Assembly: GCA_902810755.1 (NCBI GenBank)
Contig: CADDYT010000011.1
Location: forward strand, 1 to 64,000
Direction of reading: 5' to 3'
DNA from: Chloroflexota bacterium
GTDB taxonomy: Bacteria; Chloroflexota; Ktedonobacteria; Ktedonobacterales; Ktedonobacteraceae
DNA length: 64,000 bases
Of the stretch, positions 50,111 through 58,197 are shown in pieces (the stretch's first letter is position 1; each line of letters starts with the position of its first letter). The translations under genes were made by a program, and so were the position numbers. The notes beneath the pieces are model-generated. The model saw only the letters and a program-made list of their open reading frames with translations, did not search any database and was not told where the DNA came from.

Positions 50111-52012
50111 TCAACCTGGCAGCGCGTAAAGGGCCAGATTCTTGAAGAAGACATCGGCCCCCACGTCAGAAGCGAGGCCGAGGGTGCCGGAGGGGTATGA
50201 AGGACTTTGAGCATATCCCTGATAATGACCGTTGAGGTAGAAGGTGAAGGTTCTGTAATTCACGACGACGTCGATGGTGATGAGACTGTTGAGCGACGCG
50301 GCCAGGATAGGCCCTGTAGCGATCTGGTGGGATGCGCCTGTCTGGTTATCGTAGGTGTAGACAGACCAGCTGTTTTTCGACTGGTCAAGCAGGAAGGAGA
50401 ATGCTCCCTCGTTATCCCCCGGCTGGTTGCGGAAGAAGACGCCAAATTTCCCGCGCGAATCGGCGCCCTGGCGTACCTGTACCTGCAACACGTAGTCAGA
50501 AGGTATACCATAGCCGCTGGAGAGCTTGTCCAGGAAGGTACCGGCTAAGAAATTTGTGCTGCTATCCTTCACCTCGGTATCAGAGGCGTTACATATAACG
50601 CGCGCATTCAGGCTGCTGCTCCACTGGCCGCCTGCGTGATCACAATGCTCGCCCGGCAGCGTTGTGCTGTAGAGCAGGTTGCCAACGGAAACGAGAGGTG
50701 GTGGCAATGATTGAGCGACGGCTGTTGCCGAGGCTCTGGCTACCTGTGTGCTGGTCGGCATATTCGAGACAGAACCTGTTGCCGCTCCTTCTGGCCGCAT
50801 GTAGAGGGCAATGCTGCCGATGATGACGAAGACGGCCAGTAAACCGGCGAGCAGGGTCATCCAGAGCGGCAGGCATCCTCGCCGTTTTTCGCTGCGCTCC
50901 TCATACAGGCGGCGGGTTGCCAGGGGCGTTTTGCCTGTCGTTCCTGCGCTCACCGTTTCTGTGCCTGCTGGTTTCGCCATAGTTGGGCCGTTGACTGCCT
51001 GTTTCTGTGCTGGCGGGTCCGCGAGCGTTGCCTCGGCCTCGCTTTCGCTTATGGCTGACAGGTCAAGTATCGTATCGTTGCTCAGCAGGGACACGGGTGT
51101 GGCGCGTTCCAGCATGAAGGGGGCGATAGAGGATGATTTATCGCGAAATCTTTCAGGCGTGGCTGCTCGCAGCGCCTGCGCGAGTTCGCCTGCGCTCGCG
51201 TACCGTTGTTCGGGCTTCTTTGCAATTGCCTTCATAACGACGGCAACGACGCCATGAGGCAACGCCGGATTCTTGTCGGTAATCGGCGGCGGTTCCTCCA
51301 TTGTATGTTTGATGGCAATGGCGACGGGGGTTGCGCCGGTAAAGGGGACGCGACCGCCGAGCATCTGGTAGAGGATGACGCCGAGCGAATAAATATCGGT
51401 GCGCGGGTCTATCTGGCTGCCGGTGGCCTGTTCCGGCGAAAGATATTCAGGGGTGCCGATGACCGTCCCCAGACTGGTCAACGTCGAATCGGCATCCGTT
51501 GTCTCTTTCAGCACCTTCGCCAGCCCGAAATCGGCCAGCAGCACGCGCCCGTCGGCGTGAAAGAGAATGTTGCCCGGCTTGAGGTCGCGGTGAACGATAC
51601 CCTGCCGGTGCGCGTAGTCAAGGGCAGAGGCCGCCTGGTCGATAATGGGCAAGACTTCGTTGAGCGGGAGAATGCCCCGCTTTTCCAGCACCTCGCGCAG
51701 GGTACCCCCCGCGACATAGGGCATGACCAGATAGGCCAGTTGCTTCTGCTCGCCATATTCATAGACAGGCATGATATTGATGTGGTCGAGGGCGGCAATG
51801 GCGTCGGCCTCGCGGCGGAAACGCGCCAGAAATTCGTCGCGAATGCGGCTTTCCAGCAGCAGGCCGGGGACAAGCACTTTGACGGCCACAGAACGCCGGG
51901 GGCGTGATTGTTGCGCGAGATAGACGGCCCCCATACCCCCGCGTCCAAGCAGGCGCTGCAGGGTACACGTTCCCAGCACCTGCCCAAGCAATTCGTTGCT
52001 ATCGATTGCCAC
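50111..52012 (-). CDS. Ser/Thr protein kinase with extracellular jelly-roll domain
   Basis: The protein is about 633 residues from GTG 52012 (AGGA upstream; the domain starts at once), with a longer GTG start at 52081. The PknB-like kinase domain (about 15-275) has GRGGMGAVY, the Lys of VAVKVL, HRDLKPGN, DFGLAKV and GTPEYLSPEQATG. A linker of 100 residues leads to one membrane helix (WMTLLAGLLAVFVIIGSIAL). The outer 200 residues look like a concanavalin/LamG-type beta sandwich (TFYLNGHYQGYAQSP), perhaps binding glycan. It is thus a receptor kinase. The target is unknown, and it stands alone. Confidence 0.85.
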   Translation of the reverse strand: MAIDSNELLGQVLGTCTLQRLLGRGGMGAVYLAQQSRPRRSVAVKVLVPGLLLESRIRDEFLARFRREADAIAALDHINIMPVYEYGEQKQLAYLVMPYVAGGTLREVLEKRGILPLNEVLPIIDQAASALDYAHRQGIVHRDLKPGNILFHADGRVLLADFGLAKVLKETTDADSTLTSLGTVIGTPEYLSPEQATGSQIDPRTDIYSLGVILYQMLGGRVPFTGATPVAIAIKHTMEEPPPITDKNPALPHGVVAVVMKAIAKKPEQRYASAGELAQALRAATPERFRDKSSSIAPFMLERATPVSLLSNDTILDLSAISESEAEATLADPPAQKQAVNGPTMAKPAGTETVSAGTTGKTPLATRRLYEERSEKRRGCLPLWMTLLAGLLAVFVIIGSIALYMRPEGAATGSVSNMPTSTQVARASATAVAQSLPPPLVSVGNLLYSTTLPGEHCDHAGGQWSSSLNARVICNASDTEVKDSSTNFLAGTFLDKLSSGYGIPSDYVLQVQVRQGADSRGKFGVFFRNQPGDNEGAFSFLLDQSKNSWSVYTYDNQTGASHQIATGPILAASLNSLITIDVVVNYRTFTFYLNGHYQGYAQSPSYPSGTLGLASDVGADVFFKNLALYALPG

Positions 52013-52299
52013 GCTCGTTCCTGCCCTCTCGTGAAATACTGTCTGCGATAGTAATATCGCTGCCGTTGCCTGTTTTATCACACACAGACACGCCGATTAC
52101 CCCGGAAGTACCAGTACGGGGATGATGAGTTTGCTCCCACTGTACTAGACGTATGAAGCGTCCAGATTGTTGCGCAGGCAGTAAATAGCCCGCCGCAGGT
52201 TCCCGCAAGAGGTGTTCACTTACGTCCACGGCGCAGGCCACTCACGTTCGACACCGGACATGGGTGACCTGCGGCAGCTATTCAGCTTGTATCACAGGA

Positions 52300-52974
52300 C
52301 TAAAAATGCTTGCGCAAATCCGCGAAGCGCGAGAGCGTCAGCAACCGCCCGTCATCTACAAGTGTAACCTCTTCGTGTTCGAGATGCCAGGTGTGGGGGT
52401 GGGGGATGAAGACGGCGTTGAGGCCGGCAGCCAGCGCGGGGTTGATGTCCGAGCGCGGAGAGTTGCCGATCATCCAGGTCTCGTTTGCGGGAAGCTGTAA
52501 CTGGTCGAGTATCTGGCGGTAGGTGGCGACCTCTTTTTCGTGGACGACAATGACCTGCTTGAAGAAATGCTCAATGCCTGAGCGTTCAACTTTGAGTTTC
52601 TGCTCCTCGGCATCTCCTTTGGTGAGCAAGATCAGGTGATGGCGCGCGGAGAGGTAGTCCAGCGTCTCCTGCACGCCTTCGAGCAACTCTATGGGATGGA
52701 GGCGAATCTGCTCGCCAAACTGGCGTATGCGCTGGATATCCTCGTCGCTCACCTCTTTTTCCGCCAGACGATAATAGGTCTCGATCAGGCTTCTGGTGAA
52801 ACTGGTGGAACCGTAGCCCATGAGCCGTTCAACCTCATCCAGCACCGCCTGCACCTCTGCCGGTGTGAGGCTGGAGTGATTGAGAAACTCGATGAAGGCG
52901 TGGGTGGCGCGCTCAAAGTAGATGTTATTTTCCCAGAGGGTGTCGTCCGCATCGATCAAGAGATGGTAGGGCAT
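52300..52974 (-). CDS. HAD-superfamily hydrolase
   Basis: The protein has 224 residues. Motif I is LLIDADDTLWENN with nucleophile Asp7 and Asp9, then a helical C1 cap. Motif II is LLTKGD, and motif IV is IGNSPRSDINPALAAG. The usual motif III Lys lies in VVHEKEVATY. This matches the YjjG/pyrimidine-nucleotidase-like branch of HAD-IA proteins, but I cannot name the substrate. It is encoded alone on the minus strand, divergent from the T-box-controlled arg-his operon. Confidence 0.75.
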   Translation of the reverse strand: MPYHLLIDADDTLWENNIYFERATHAFIEFLNHSSLTPAEVQAVLDEVERLMGYGSTSFTRSLIETYYRLAEKEVSDEDIQRIRQFGEQIRLHPIELLEGVQETLDYLSARHHLILLTKGDAEEQKLKVERSGIEHFFKQVIVVHEKEVATYRQILDQLQLPANETWMIGNSPRSDINPALAAGLNAVFIPHPHTWHLEHEEVTLVDDGRLLTLSRFADLRKHF

Positions 52975-53063
52975 GTGCTATCCTTTCTGTTCTGCTGCTA
53001 TTTTCCTCATTATGGCTGGCGCTGTCAAGAGAATCTTGTTTGCGTTTTTGGGCCTGCCGTTAG

Positions 53064-53092
53064 TTGACAATTCTCTCGTCTGCTGCTATCCT
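53064..53092 (+). promoter_or_regulatory. Promoter of the arg-his operon
   Basis: A perfect TTGACA at 53064-53069, a 17-nt spacer and TATCCT at 53087-53092 give a start site near 53099, at the beginning of the T-box leader. Confidence 0.75.
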
Positions 53093-53098
53093 TAACTA

Positions 53099-53472
53099 TA
53101 GCAAGTGAATAGAGACTGTCCCGCGTTGAACGAAGATAGTATGAGGATGGCGACCGACAGCGAGCCGGGAAACTGGTGAGAGCCTGGCAGGTGTATGCTT
53201 CCTCAGAACCGCGTCGTGAGCGGCTGGCCGAAGAAAGCTTTTCTTTTGTGAGAGGCAAGTAGGCCGGGTGGCTGGTTCCCACGCAGCGTTTGAACCAGAA
53301 AAAGTGGTCTTCCACCCACGTTACAATGAGGTGGCGCAGGGTGTCGACAAAGAGGAGGTATCTCCACAGCATCAGGTGGAGATGGAAGGCAACCGGGGTG
53401 GTACCACGGGAGTGCAATGCAGATGTTGCTCTCGTCCCTTTGCTGCGCGAGCAGGGGCGGGGGCTTTTTTTA
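53099..53472 (+). promoter_or_regulatory. T-box riboswitch, probably arginine-specific
   Basis: The T-box core GGGGTGGTACCACGG is at 53395-53409. Stem I contains AGAACCGCGTC; read in the same register as the leuS leader (GAA-N-codon), the specifier is CGC (53210-53212), an arginine codon. An intrinsic terminator with a GC-rich stem (about 53428-53463) and a run of seven T residues follows. The first gene is argC, agreeing with arginine. When Arg-tRNA is uncharged the whole arg-his operon should be transcribed. Confidence 0.85.
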
Positions 53473-53488
53473 TGGTCAAGTTGAGTCG

Positions 53489-53526
53489 GCCATGTCATGC
53501 TGAGCGAGGGCGAAGCATGACATGGC
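53489..53526. repeat. Palindromic repeat inside the argC leader
   Basis: GCCATGTCATGCT (53489-53501) and AGCATGACATGGC (53514-53526) are perfect 13-bp arms around GAGCGAGGGCGA. It is the same AGCGAG-N-GCGAAGCAT family as at 33.7 kb. It lies between the T-box terminator and the argC ribosome binding site (GGAGGG at 53533), so it is transcribed only when the T-box reads through. Confidence 0.75.
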
Positions 53527-53545
53527 TCAACAGGAGGGAAAAACG

Positions 53546-54628
53546 ATGGTCACGGTATCGATTGTCGGCGTGACGGGCTATACCGGGCTGGAACTGCTGC
53601 GACTGCTGACCGGGCATCCCTATTTTACCGTTACATCGGTGACGGGGCGCAGCGCGGCGGGCAAGCGACTGGACGAAGTGTTCCCGCAGTTGCAGGCGCT
53701 GGCCTATGCCCCGGATGCGCGCAGAGCGATTGATCCGGCTATGGTGATTACGGATGAGCCGGAGCAGACCGATCTGGCCTTTGTCTGCCTGCCCCACGCG
53801 GCGGCGGCGGAATCTGTGGTCAAGCTGCTTGAACGCGGCATGCGGGTAGTAGACCTCTCGGCTGATTTCCGCCTGCGCAACGTTGCTGAATACGAGCAGT
53901 GGTACAAACACAGTCATCCCGCGCCTGCCCTGCTGGAAACTGCCGTCTACGGGCTGTGCGAGCGGCACCGCGACCGTATCGCCGAAAGCGCGCTGGTGGC
54001 CAACCCCGGCTGTTATGCCACCACCGCCATTCTCGCCTTGCTGCCCGCCTTCGCGCATGGCCTGATCGAGCCGGATATCATCATCGATGCCAAATCCGGC
54101 GTTAGCGGCGCCGGGCGCGGCCTCACGCTGGGGACGCATTACGCCGAGGCCAATGAGGATGTCAGCGCCTACAGTCTCTCCGGCCATCGCCACCTGCCCG
54201 AGATGGTGCAGGAACTGGAAGCGGGAGCGCAGGCTGGCGGCCATCCAGTAGCCACCCTGCGTATCACCTTCATCCCGCATCTCATGCCCATGACACGCGG
54301 CATCCTGGCAACCTGCTATGCCAACTTCAGGCAGGAGAATGGGCGGCACGCGCCAACGACGGCGGAAGTGCGCGAATTGTATGAAGCATACTACGTCAAC
54401 GAGCCGTTTGTGCATATCGTTGACCAGCCGCCGCATACGAAGTGGACGTATGGCAGCAATGCCTGCATCATCTATCCAATGGTGGATGCGCGCACCGGGC
54501 GTTTTGTCGTGATCGGCTGCCTGGATAATCTCGTCAAGGGCGCGGCAGGTCAGGCCGTGCAGAATGCAAACCGGCTTGCTGGCTTCCCGGAGACGGCGGG
54601 CTTGCCTGCGCTGGCTCTTTATCCGTAA
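53546..54628 (+). CDS. argC: N-acetyl-gamma-glutamyl-phosphate reductase
   Basis: ArgC reduces N-acetylglutamyl phosphate with NADPH, the third step to arginine. ATG 53546 after GGAGGG gives 360 residues starting MVTVSIVGVTGYTGLELLRL, the standard dinucleotide fold. The catalytic Cys is Cys156 in NPGCYATTAILALLP. The family motifs SGVSGAGRGLTLGTHYAEAN and RITFIPHLMPMTRGIL are present. It is the first gene of the operon; 87 nt separate it from argB. Confidence 0.95.
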   Translation: MVTVSIVGVTGYTGLELLRLLTGHPYFTVTSVTGRSAAGKRLDEVFPQLQALAYAPDARRAIDPAMVITDEPEQTDLAFVCLPHAAAAESVVKLLERGMRVVDLSADFRLRNVAEYEQWYKHSHPAPALLETAVYGLCERHRDRIAESALVANPGCYATTAILALLPAFAHGLIEPDIIIDAKSGVSGAGRGLTLGTHYAEANEDVSAYSLSGHRHLPEMVQELEAGAQAGGHPVATLRITFIPHLMPMTRGILATCYANFRQENGRHAPTTAEVRELYEAYYVNEPFVHIVDQPPHTKWTYGSNACIIYPMVDARTGRFVVIGCLDNLVKGAAGQAVQNANRLAGFPETAGLPALALYP

Positions 54629-54715
54629 TCATACTTATTGTTGCTGTACACTGGAAAACCGGTACCGGAAAGAAGCAATCCTTAAAACCGGTAAAGCATG
54701 TGAGAGGTCTCATCT

Positions 54716-55615
54716 ATGTCTATTACATTTTCAACAACGCCAGAAGGCGACATTATCAGCGATCATCATTTGATTGCGCAGGTGCTACGCGAGGCCCTGC
54801 CGTACATCGATTTTTTGAAGGGCAAGACGCTGGTGATAAAACTGGGTGGCAGCACGCTGGAACACCAGCGCGAGGTTTTGCAGGACATCGTGTGGCTGCG
54901 GGCGTTGGGGGCAAATCCGGTGCTGGTACACGGCGGCGGCCCGTATATCAACGAATGGCTAACGAAGCTGAATATTCCCACGCAGTTTGAGCAGGGGCTG
55001 CGTGTCACCGATGCGCAGACACTCGAAGTGGTGCGTATGGTGCTGCTGGGGCAGGTGAACCAGCGACTGGTCTCGATGGCGGCGCAGATGGGTGGCAAAG
55101 CGATCGGCCTGAGCGGCACGGATGGCAGTATGGTACGCGCGCGTTTTGCCGATGAGCGGCTTGGCTTCGTGGGCGAAATCGAAACAGTTGACCCCACGCC
55201 CGTGCAGGTGCTGGTCGACCAGGGCTACATTCCGGTGGTGGCGCCGCTGGGCGAGGGGCCGAACGGCACGTGCCTGAATATCAACGCCGATCTGGTGGCC
55301 GCGCACCTGGCCGGGGCGCTCAACGCGGAGAAGCTTATCTTCCTGAGCAACGTCATCGGCATCTGCCGCCAGGACGGTTCGCTGATCTCTGAACTGACCG
55401 AGCAGGAGGCGAAGCAACTGATCGAGCAAGGCGTCATTAACGGCGGCATGATTCCAAAGGTTTCGGCCTGTCTGGATGCCTTGCAGGCAGTGCCGCGCGT
55501 GCATATCGTCGATGGCCGGGAGCCGCACGTCCTGCTACGCGAACTCTTTACCGATCAGGGCGCGGGTACGATGATTGTGCGCGGGAAAACAGACGAACAG
55601 ACAAAAGAAGAATAG
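54716..55615 (+). CDS. argB: Acetylglutamate kinase
   Basis: ArgB phosphorylates N-acetylglutamate, the step before ArgC. The protein has 299 residues. The nucleotide site KLGGSTL, VHGGGPYINEWL, GLRVTDAQTLEVVRMVLLG and NINADLVAAHLAGALNAEKL are all present, with the end motif VINGGMIPKVSACLDALQ. The N-terminal helix found in arginine-inhibited hexameric forms (LIAQVLREALPYIDFLKGKT) is visible, so feedback inhibition by arginine is likely. Direct repeats AAAACCGGTA lie in the gap upstream. Confidence 0.96.
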   Translation: MSITFSTTPEGDIISDHHLIAQVLREALPYIDFLKGKTLVIKLGGSTLEHQREVLQDIVWLRALGANPVLVHGGGPYINEWLTKLNIPTQFEQGLRVTDAQTLEVVRMVLLGQVNQRLVSMAAQMGGKAIGLSGTDGSMVRARFADERLGFVGEIETVDPTPVQVLVDQGYIPVVAPLGEGPNGTCLNINADLVAAHLAGALNAEKLIFLSNVIGICRQDGSLISELTEQEAKQLIEQGVINGGMIPKVSACLDALQAVPRVHIVDGREPHVLLRELFTDQGAGTMIVRGKTDEQTKEE

Positions 55616-55630
55616 AGGGTTAAGGGAGTT

Positions 55631-57136
55631 ATGAGAAAGCGGATAGAGCGGCTGCGTGGCATGTATGATCTCCTGCCGGAGACGTATCAGCAGCAGCACT
55701 GGTTGACGGAGCGCGTGCAGGCTTTTCTGGCCTCTGCCGGCTATGCCCCCGTTGACGCGCCGATCCTGGAACGCAGTGATCTCTTTCTGACCAGCTTCGG
55801 GCAGGAAGCGTGGCAGAATCTCTACGCCTTTCACCTGCATCACCGCGATCACTGCCTGCGACCGGAATACACTGCCTCAATCTGCCGTCTCTATCGCGAT
55901 CACTACCAGCAGCAGCCGCTGCCGCAGCGTTTCCAGTACGCGGGGCCAGTTTTCCGCTACGAGGCTCCGGGGCGCGGACGCTATCGCCAGCATACGCAGC
56001 TCGGCGTAGAACTATTCGGCGGGCAGACGGCGGCAGCTGATGCCGAAATAGTGCAACTGGCCTGTGACGTGCTGGCGCAACTCAAGATTGAGCAGTATCG
56101 GCTGGAACTCGGCCATATCGGCGTTGCCGGTGGCTTCATCAATCGCCTCCATCTCGACGACCACGCCGCCCGCCTCTTGCTCAGTCTGATGGAGCAGATC
56201 AGCCGCTCCGAGGACGGCGAGCGCCTGGCTCAGGCCCGGCTTGAGGCACTCTACCCTGTCGATAGTCTGAGCGAAGAGGTGAGTGACACTACAGAGAGTG
56301 CAGCGAGCATGCCGGAAGTGGAGAAACGCTATATAAGCTCGCTGCTGAGCGGCATCAGCATCTCGTTCGGGGATGATGATGTGCGCCACGAGGTGGTGGA
56401 ACGTTTTCTCTGGAAGATGGGACGCGGAGAGCAGCGGCGGCAAATTCTGCACGCGCTGGAATTTCTGCGCGCCCTGCATGCCGTGGCGGGCGCGCCGCCT
56501 GCCGTCTTCGAGGCCTTACGCGAACTGCTTGCTCGTTATGAACTTGACGCGCAGCCGCTGCAAGAACTGGAACAGCTGGTGGAGATGCTGGTACAGAACG
56601 GAGTAGCGAGCCAGCATATTTTCCTCAATCTCTCGCTCGGTCGCGGCGTCAGCTACTACACCGGTCTCGTCTTTGAGATACACGCGCAGGATGCCGACGG
56701 CTTCGATGCCCAGCTCTGTGGCGGCGGTCGCTACGACCACCTGCTGCGTGCCGTTGGCAGCGCCCGCGATGTCAACGCCTGCGGCTTTGCCTTTGGCGTA
56801 GAGCGTCTGCTCTCGTTCGTTCCCGCCGACGATTTGCCGGGAGCGCGAACTATACAGGCGCTGGTCATCCCGGTCAGCGCGCAGGAATTTCCCTATGCTC
56901 TGCGCGTCGCTCGCACAGTACGGGCCGCTGATCTGAGCGCCGAGGTGGACGTGACGGGACACGGCGTTGGCGCTGGCTTGCGGCTGGCTGCGAAGAAAGG
57001 TATACGGCTGGCGTTGATCGTCGGCAGCGATGAGCAGCGGGAGAATAGCGTGACGATGCGCGACCTGCAAAGCGGGGAAGAGCATTTGCTGAGCCTTGAA
57101 GCGTTGGCCGCCGGGGGAAAGGAGCAACATCTATGA
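55631..57136 (+). CDS. hisZ: HisRS-like protein, HisZ/HisS hybrid
   Basis: The protein has 501 residues and starts 15 nt after argB. The class II synthetase core has motif 2 FRYEAPGRGRYRQHTQLGVE and motif 3 CGGGRYDHL with CGFAFGVERLLSF. The HisA loop is GRGVSYYTGLVFEI, where true HisRS has RGLDYY. Unlike ordinary HisZ, it ends with a histidyl-tRNA-synthetase anticodon domain (about 405-490). HisZ activates short HisG for the first step of histidine synthesis; location next to hisG favours that role. Altered HisA motif, a 60-residue insert and operon position argue against it being the main tRNA synthetase. Confidence 0.75.
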   Translation: MRKRIERLRGMYDLLPETYQQQHWLTERVQAFLASAGYAPVDAPILERSDLFLTSFGQEAWQNLYAFHLHHRDHCLRPEYTASICRLYRDHYQQQPLPQRFQYAGPVFRYEAPGRGRYRQHTQLGVELFGGQTAAADAEIVQLACDVLAQLKIEQYRLELGHIGVAGGFINRLHLDDHAARLLLSLMEQISRSEDGERLAQARLEALYPVDSLSEEVSDTTESAASMPEVEKRYISSLLSGISISFGDDDVRHEVVERFLWKMGRGEQRRQILHALEFLRALHAVAGAPPAVFEALRELLARYELDAQPLQELEQLVEMLVQNGVASQHIFLNLSLGRGVSYYTGLVFEIHAQDADGFDAQLCGGGRYDHLLRAVGSARDVNACGFAFGVERLLSFVPADDLPGARTIQALVIPVSAQEFPYALRVARTVRAADLSAEVDVTGHGVGAGLRLAAKKGIRLALIVGSDEQRENSVTMRDLQSGEEHLLSLEALAAGGKEQHL

Positions 57137-58197
57137 GCGCAGGAGATGAAATTCGCTTAGCTTTGCCGGGAAAGGGAACATTAGAGACGGCAACGCTCTC
57201 TTTCCTCGCCGAATGCGGCATGAAGGTCAATCGCAACAATCCGCGCCAGTACCTCGCGCGCATACGCAGTATGCCGGAACTCGAGGTGGTTTTCCAGCGA
57301 GCCGCCGATATTCCGTCGCTCGTACAGGATGGCGACGCCGCGCTTGGTATCACCGGCTACGATATCCTGGCCGAACACCGGGGCTACAGCGAGACCGGCG
57401 ATGATGAGGATGACGAAGATGACGACCTGATGATTCTGGCGCGTGACCTCGGCTATGGCAATTGTCGGCTGGTCGTTGCCGTGCCGGAAACCTGGATCGA
57501 TGTCAGCACCTGCGCCGATCTCTGGCATCTTGCCGGCTATTATCAAACTCACAGGGGGCGCGGCCTGCGTATCGCCACCAAATATCCTATCCTGACCGGG
57601 CAATTTCTGCGGCGGCATGGCATCACGCACTGCAAGATCGTCTCTCCGCATGGCGCGCTTGAGGCCGCGCCGCTCACCGATACCGCCGACCTGATCGTGG
57701 ATCTGACCGAGACCGGTACGACGTTGCGCGAAAACCATTTGAAATTGCTGGAAGACGGCGTTGTGCTGCATTCCCAGGCCTGCCTGATCGCCAGCACGCG
57801 CCTGCTGCGCGAGAATAAGCAGGCCCTGCGCGTTGCCTCTACCATGCTGGAATTGATCGATGCCCGTATGCAGGCGCGCAATCGTTCGGTGCTGACTGCC
57901 TACATTCAGGGCGAGAGCGTCGAGGCCATGCAGCGCATCTGCAACCGCCTGAAACCGTTCCTGTCCGGCGTCGAGTTTCGCCTGTCCGGCACCGATGGCA
58001 ACGGCGTTGAAGACAATATGTATACTATCTCCGGCGTCATTAACGTTGCCGGAACCGGTGGGGAGTTGCTGGAAGCAGTCGCGGTGCTGCGCCATGCCGG
58101 GGCCATCAATATCAATGTCATCCCGCTCACCTATCGCTTTGCCCGCGAATCGCAGAGCGTGCGAGCGTTGCAAGAACGCTTAAAGAGGCTGCATTGA
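57133..58197 (+). CDS. hisG: ATP phosphoribosyltransferase
   Basis: HisG joins ATP and PRPP in the first step of histidine synthesis. The protein has 354 residues and overlaps hisZ by 4 nt. It starts with IRLALPGKGTLETATLSFL and has the PRPP loop DLIVDLTETGTTLREN. The C-terminal 90 residues look like the HisG_C regulatory ACT-like domain, as in long HisG, which normally works without HisZ. A 10-residue acidic stretch (DDEDDEDDD) lies at about 95-105. A long HisG next to a HisZ-like gene is unusual. Conserved catalytic parts are intact. Confidence 0.92.
   Translation: MSAGDEIRLALPGKGTLETATLSFLAECGMKVNRNNPRQYLARIRSMPELEVVFQRAADIPSLVQDGDAALGITGYDILAEHRGYSETGDDEDDEDDDLMILARDLGYGNCRLVVAVPETWIDVSTCADLWHLAGYYQTHRGRGLRIATKYPILTGQFLRRHGITHCKIVSPHGALEAAPLTDTADLIVDLTETGTTLRENHLKLLEDGVVLHSQACLIASTRLLRENKQALRVASTMLELIDARMQARNRSVLTAYIQGESVEAMQRICNRLKPFLSGVEFRLSGTDGNGVEDNMYTISGVINVAGTGGELLEAVAVLRHAGAININVIPLTYRFARESQSVRALQERLKRLH

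Noticed and set aside
57181..58173. Minus-strand ORF of 330 codons
   Set aside because: It lies fully antisense to hisG and has no ribosome binding site or recognisable domain.
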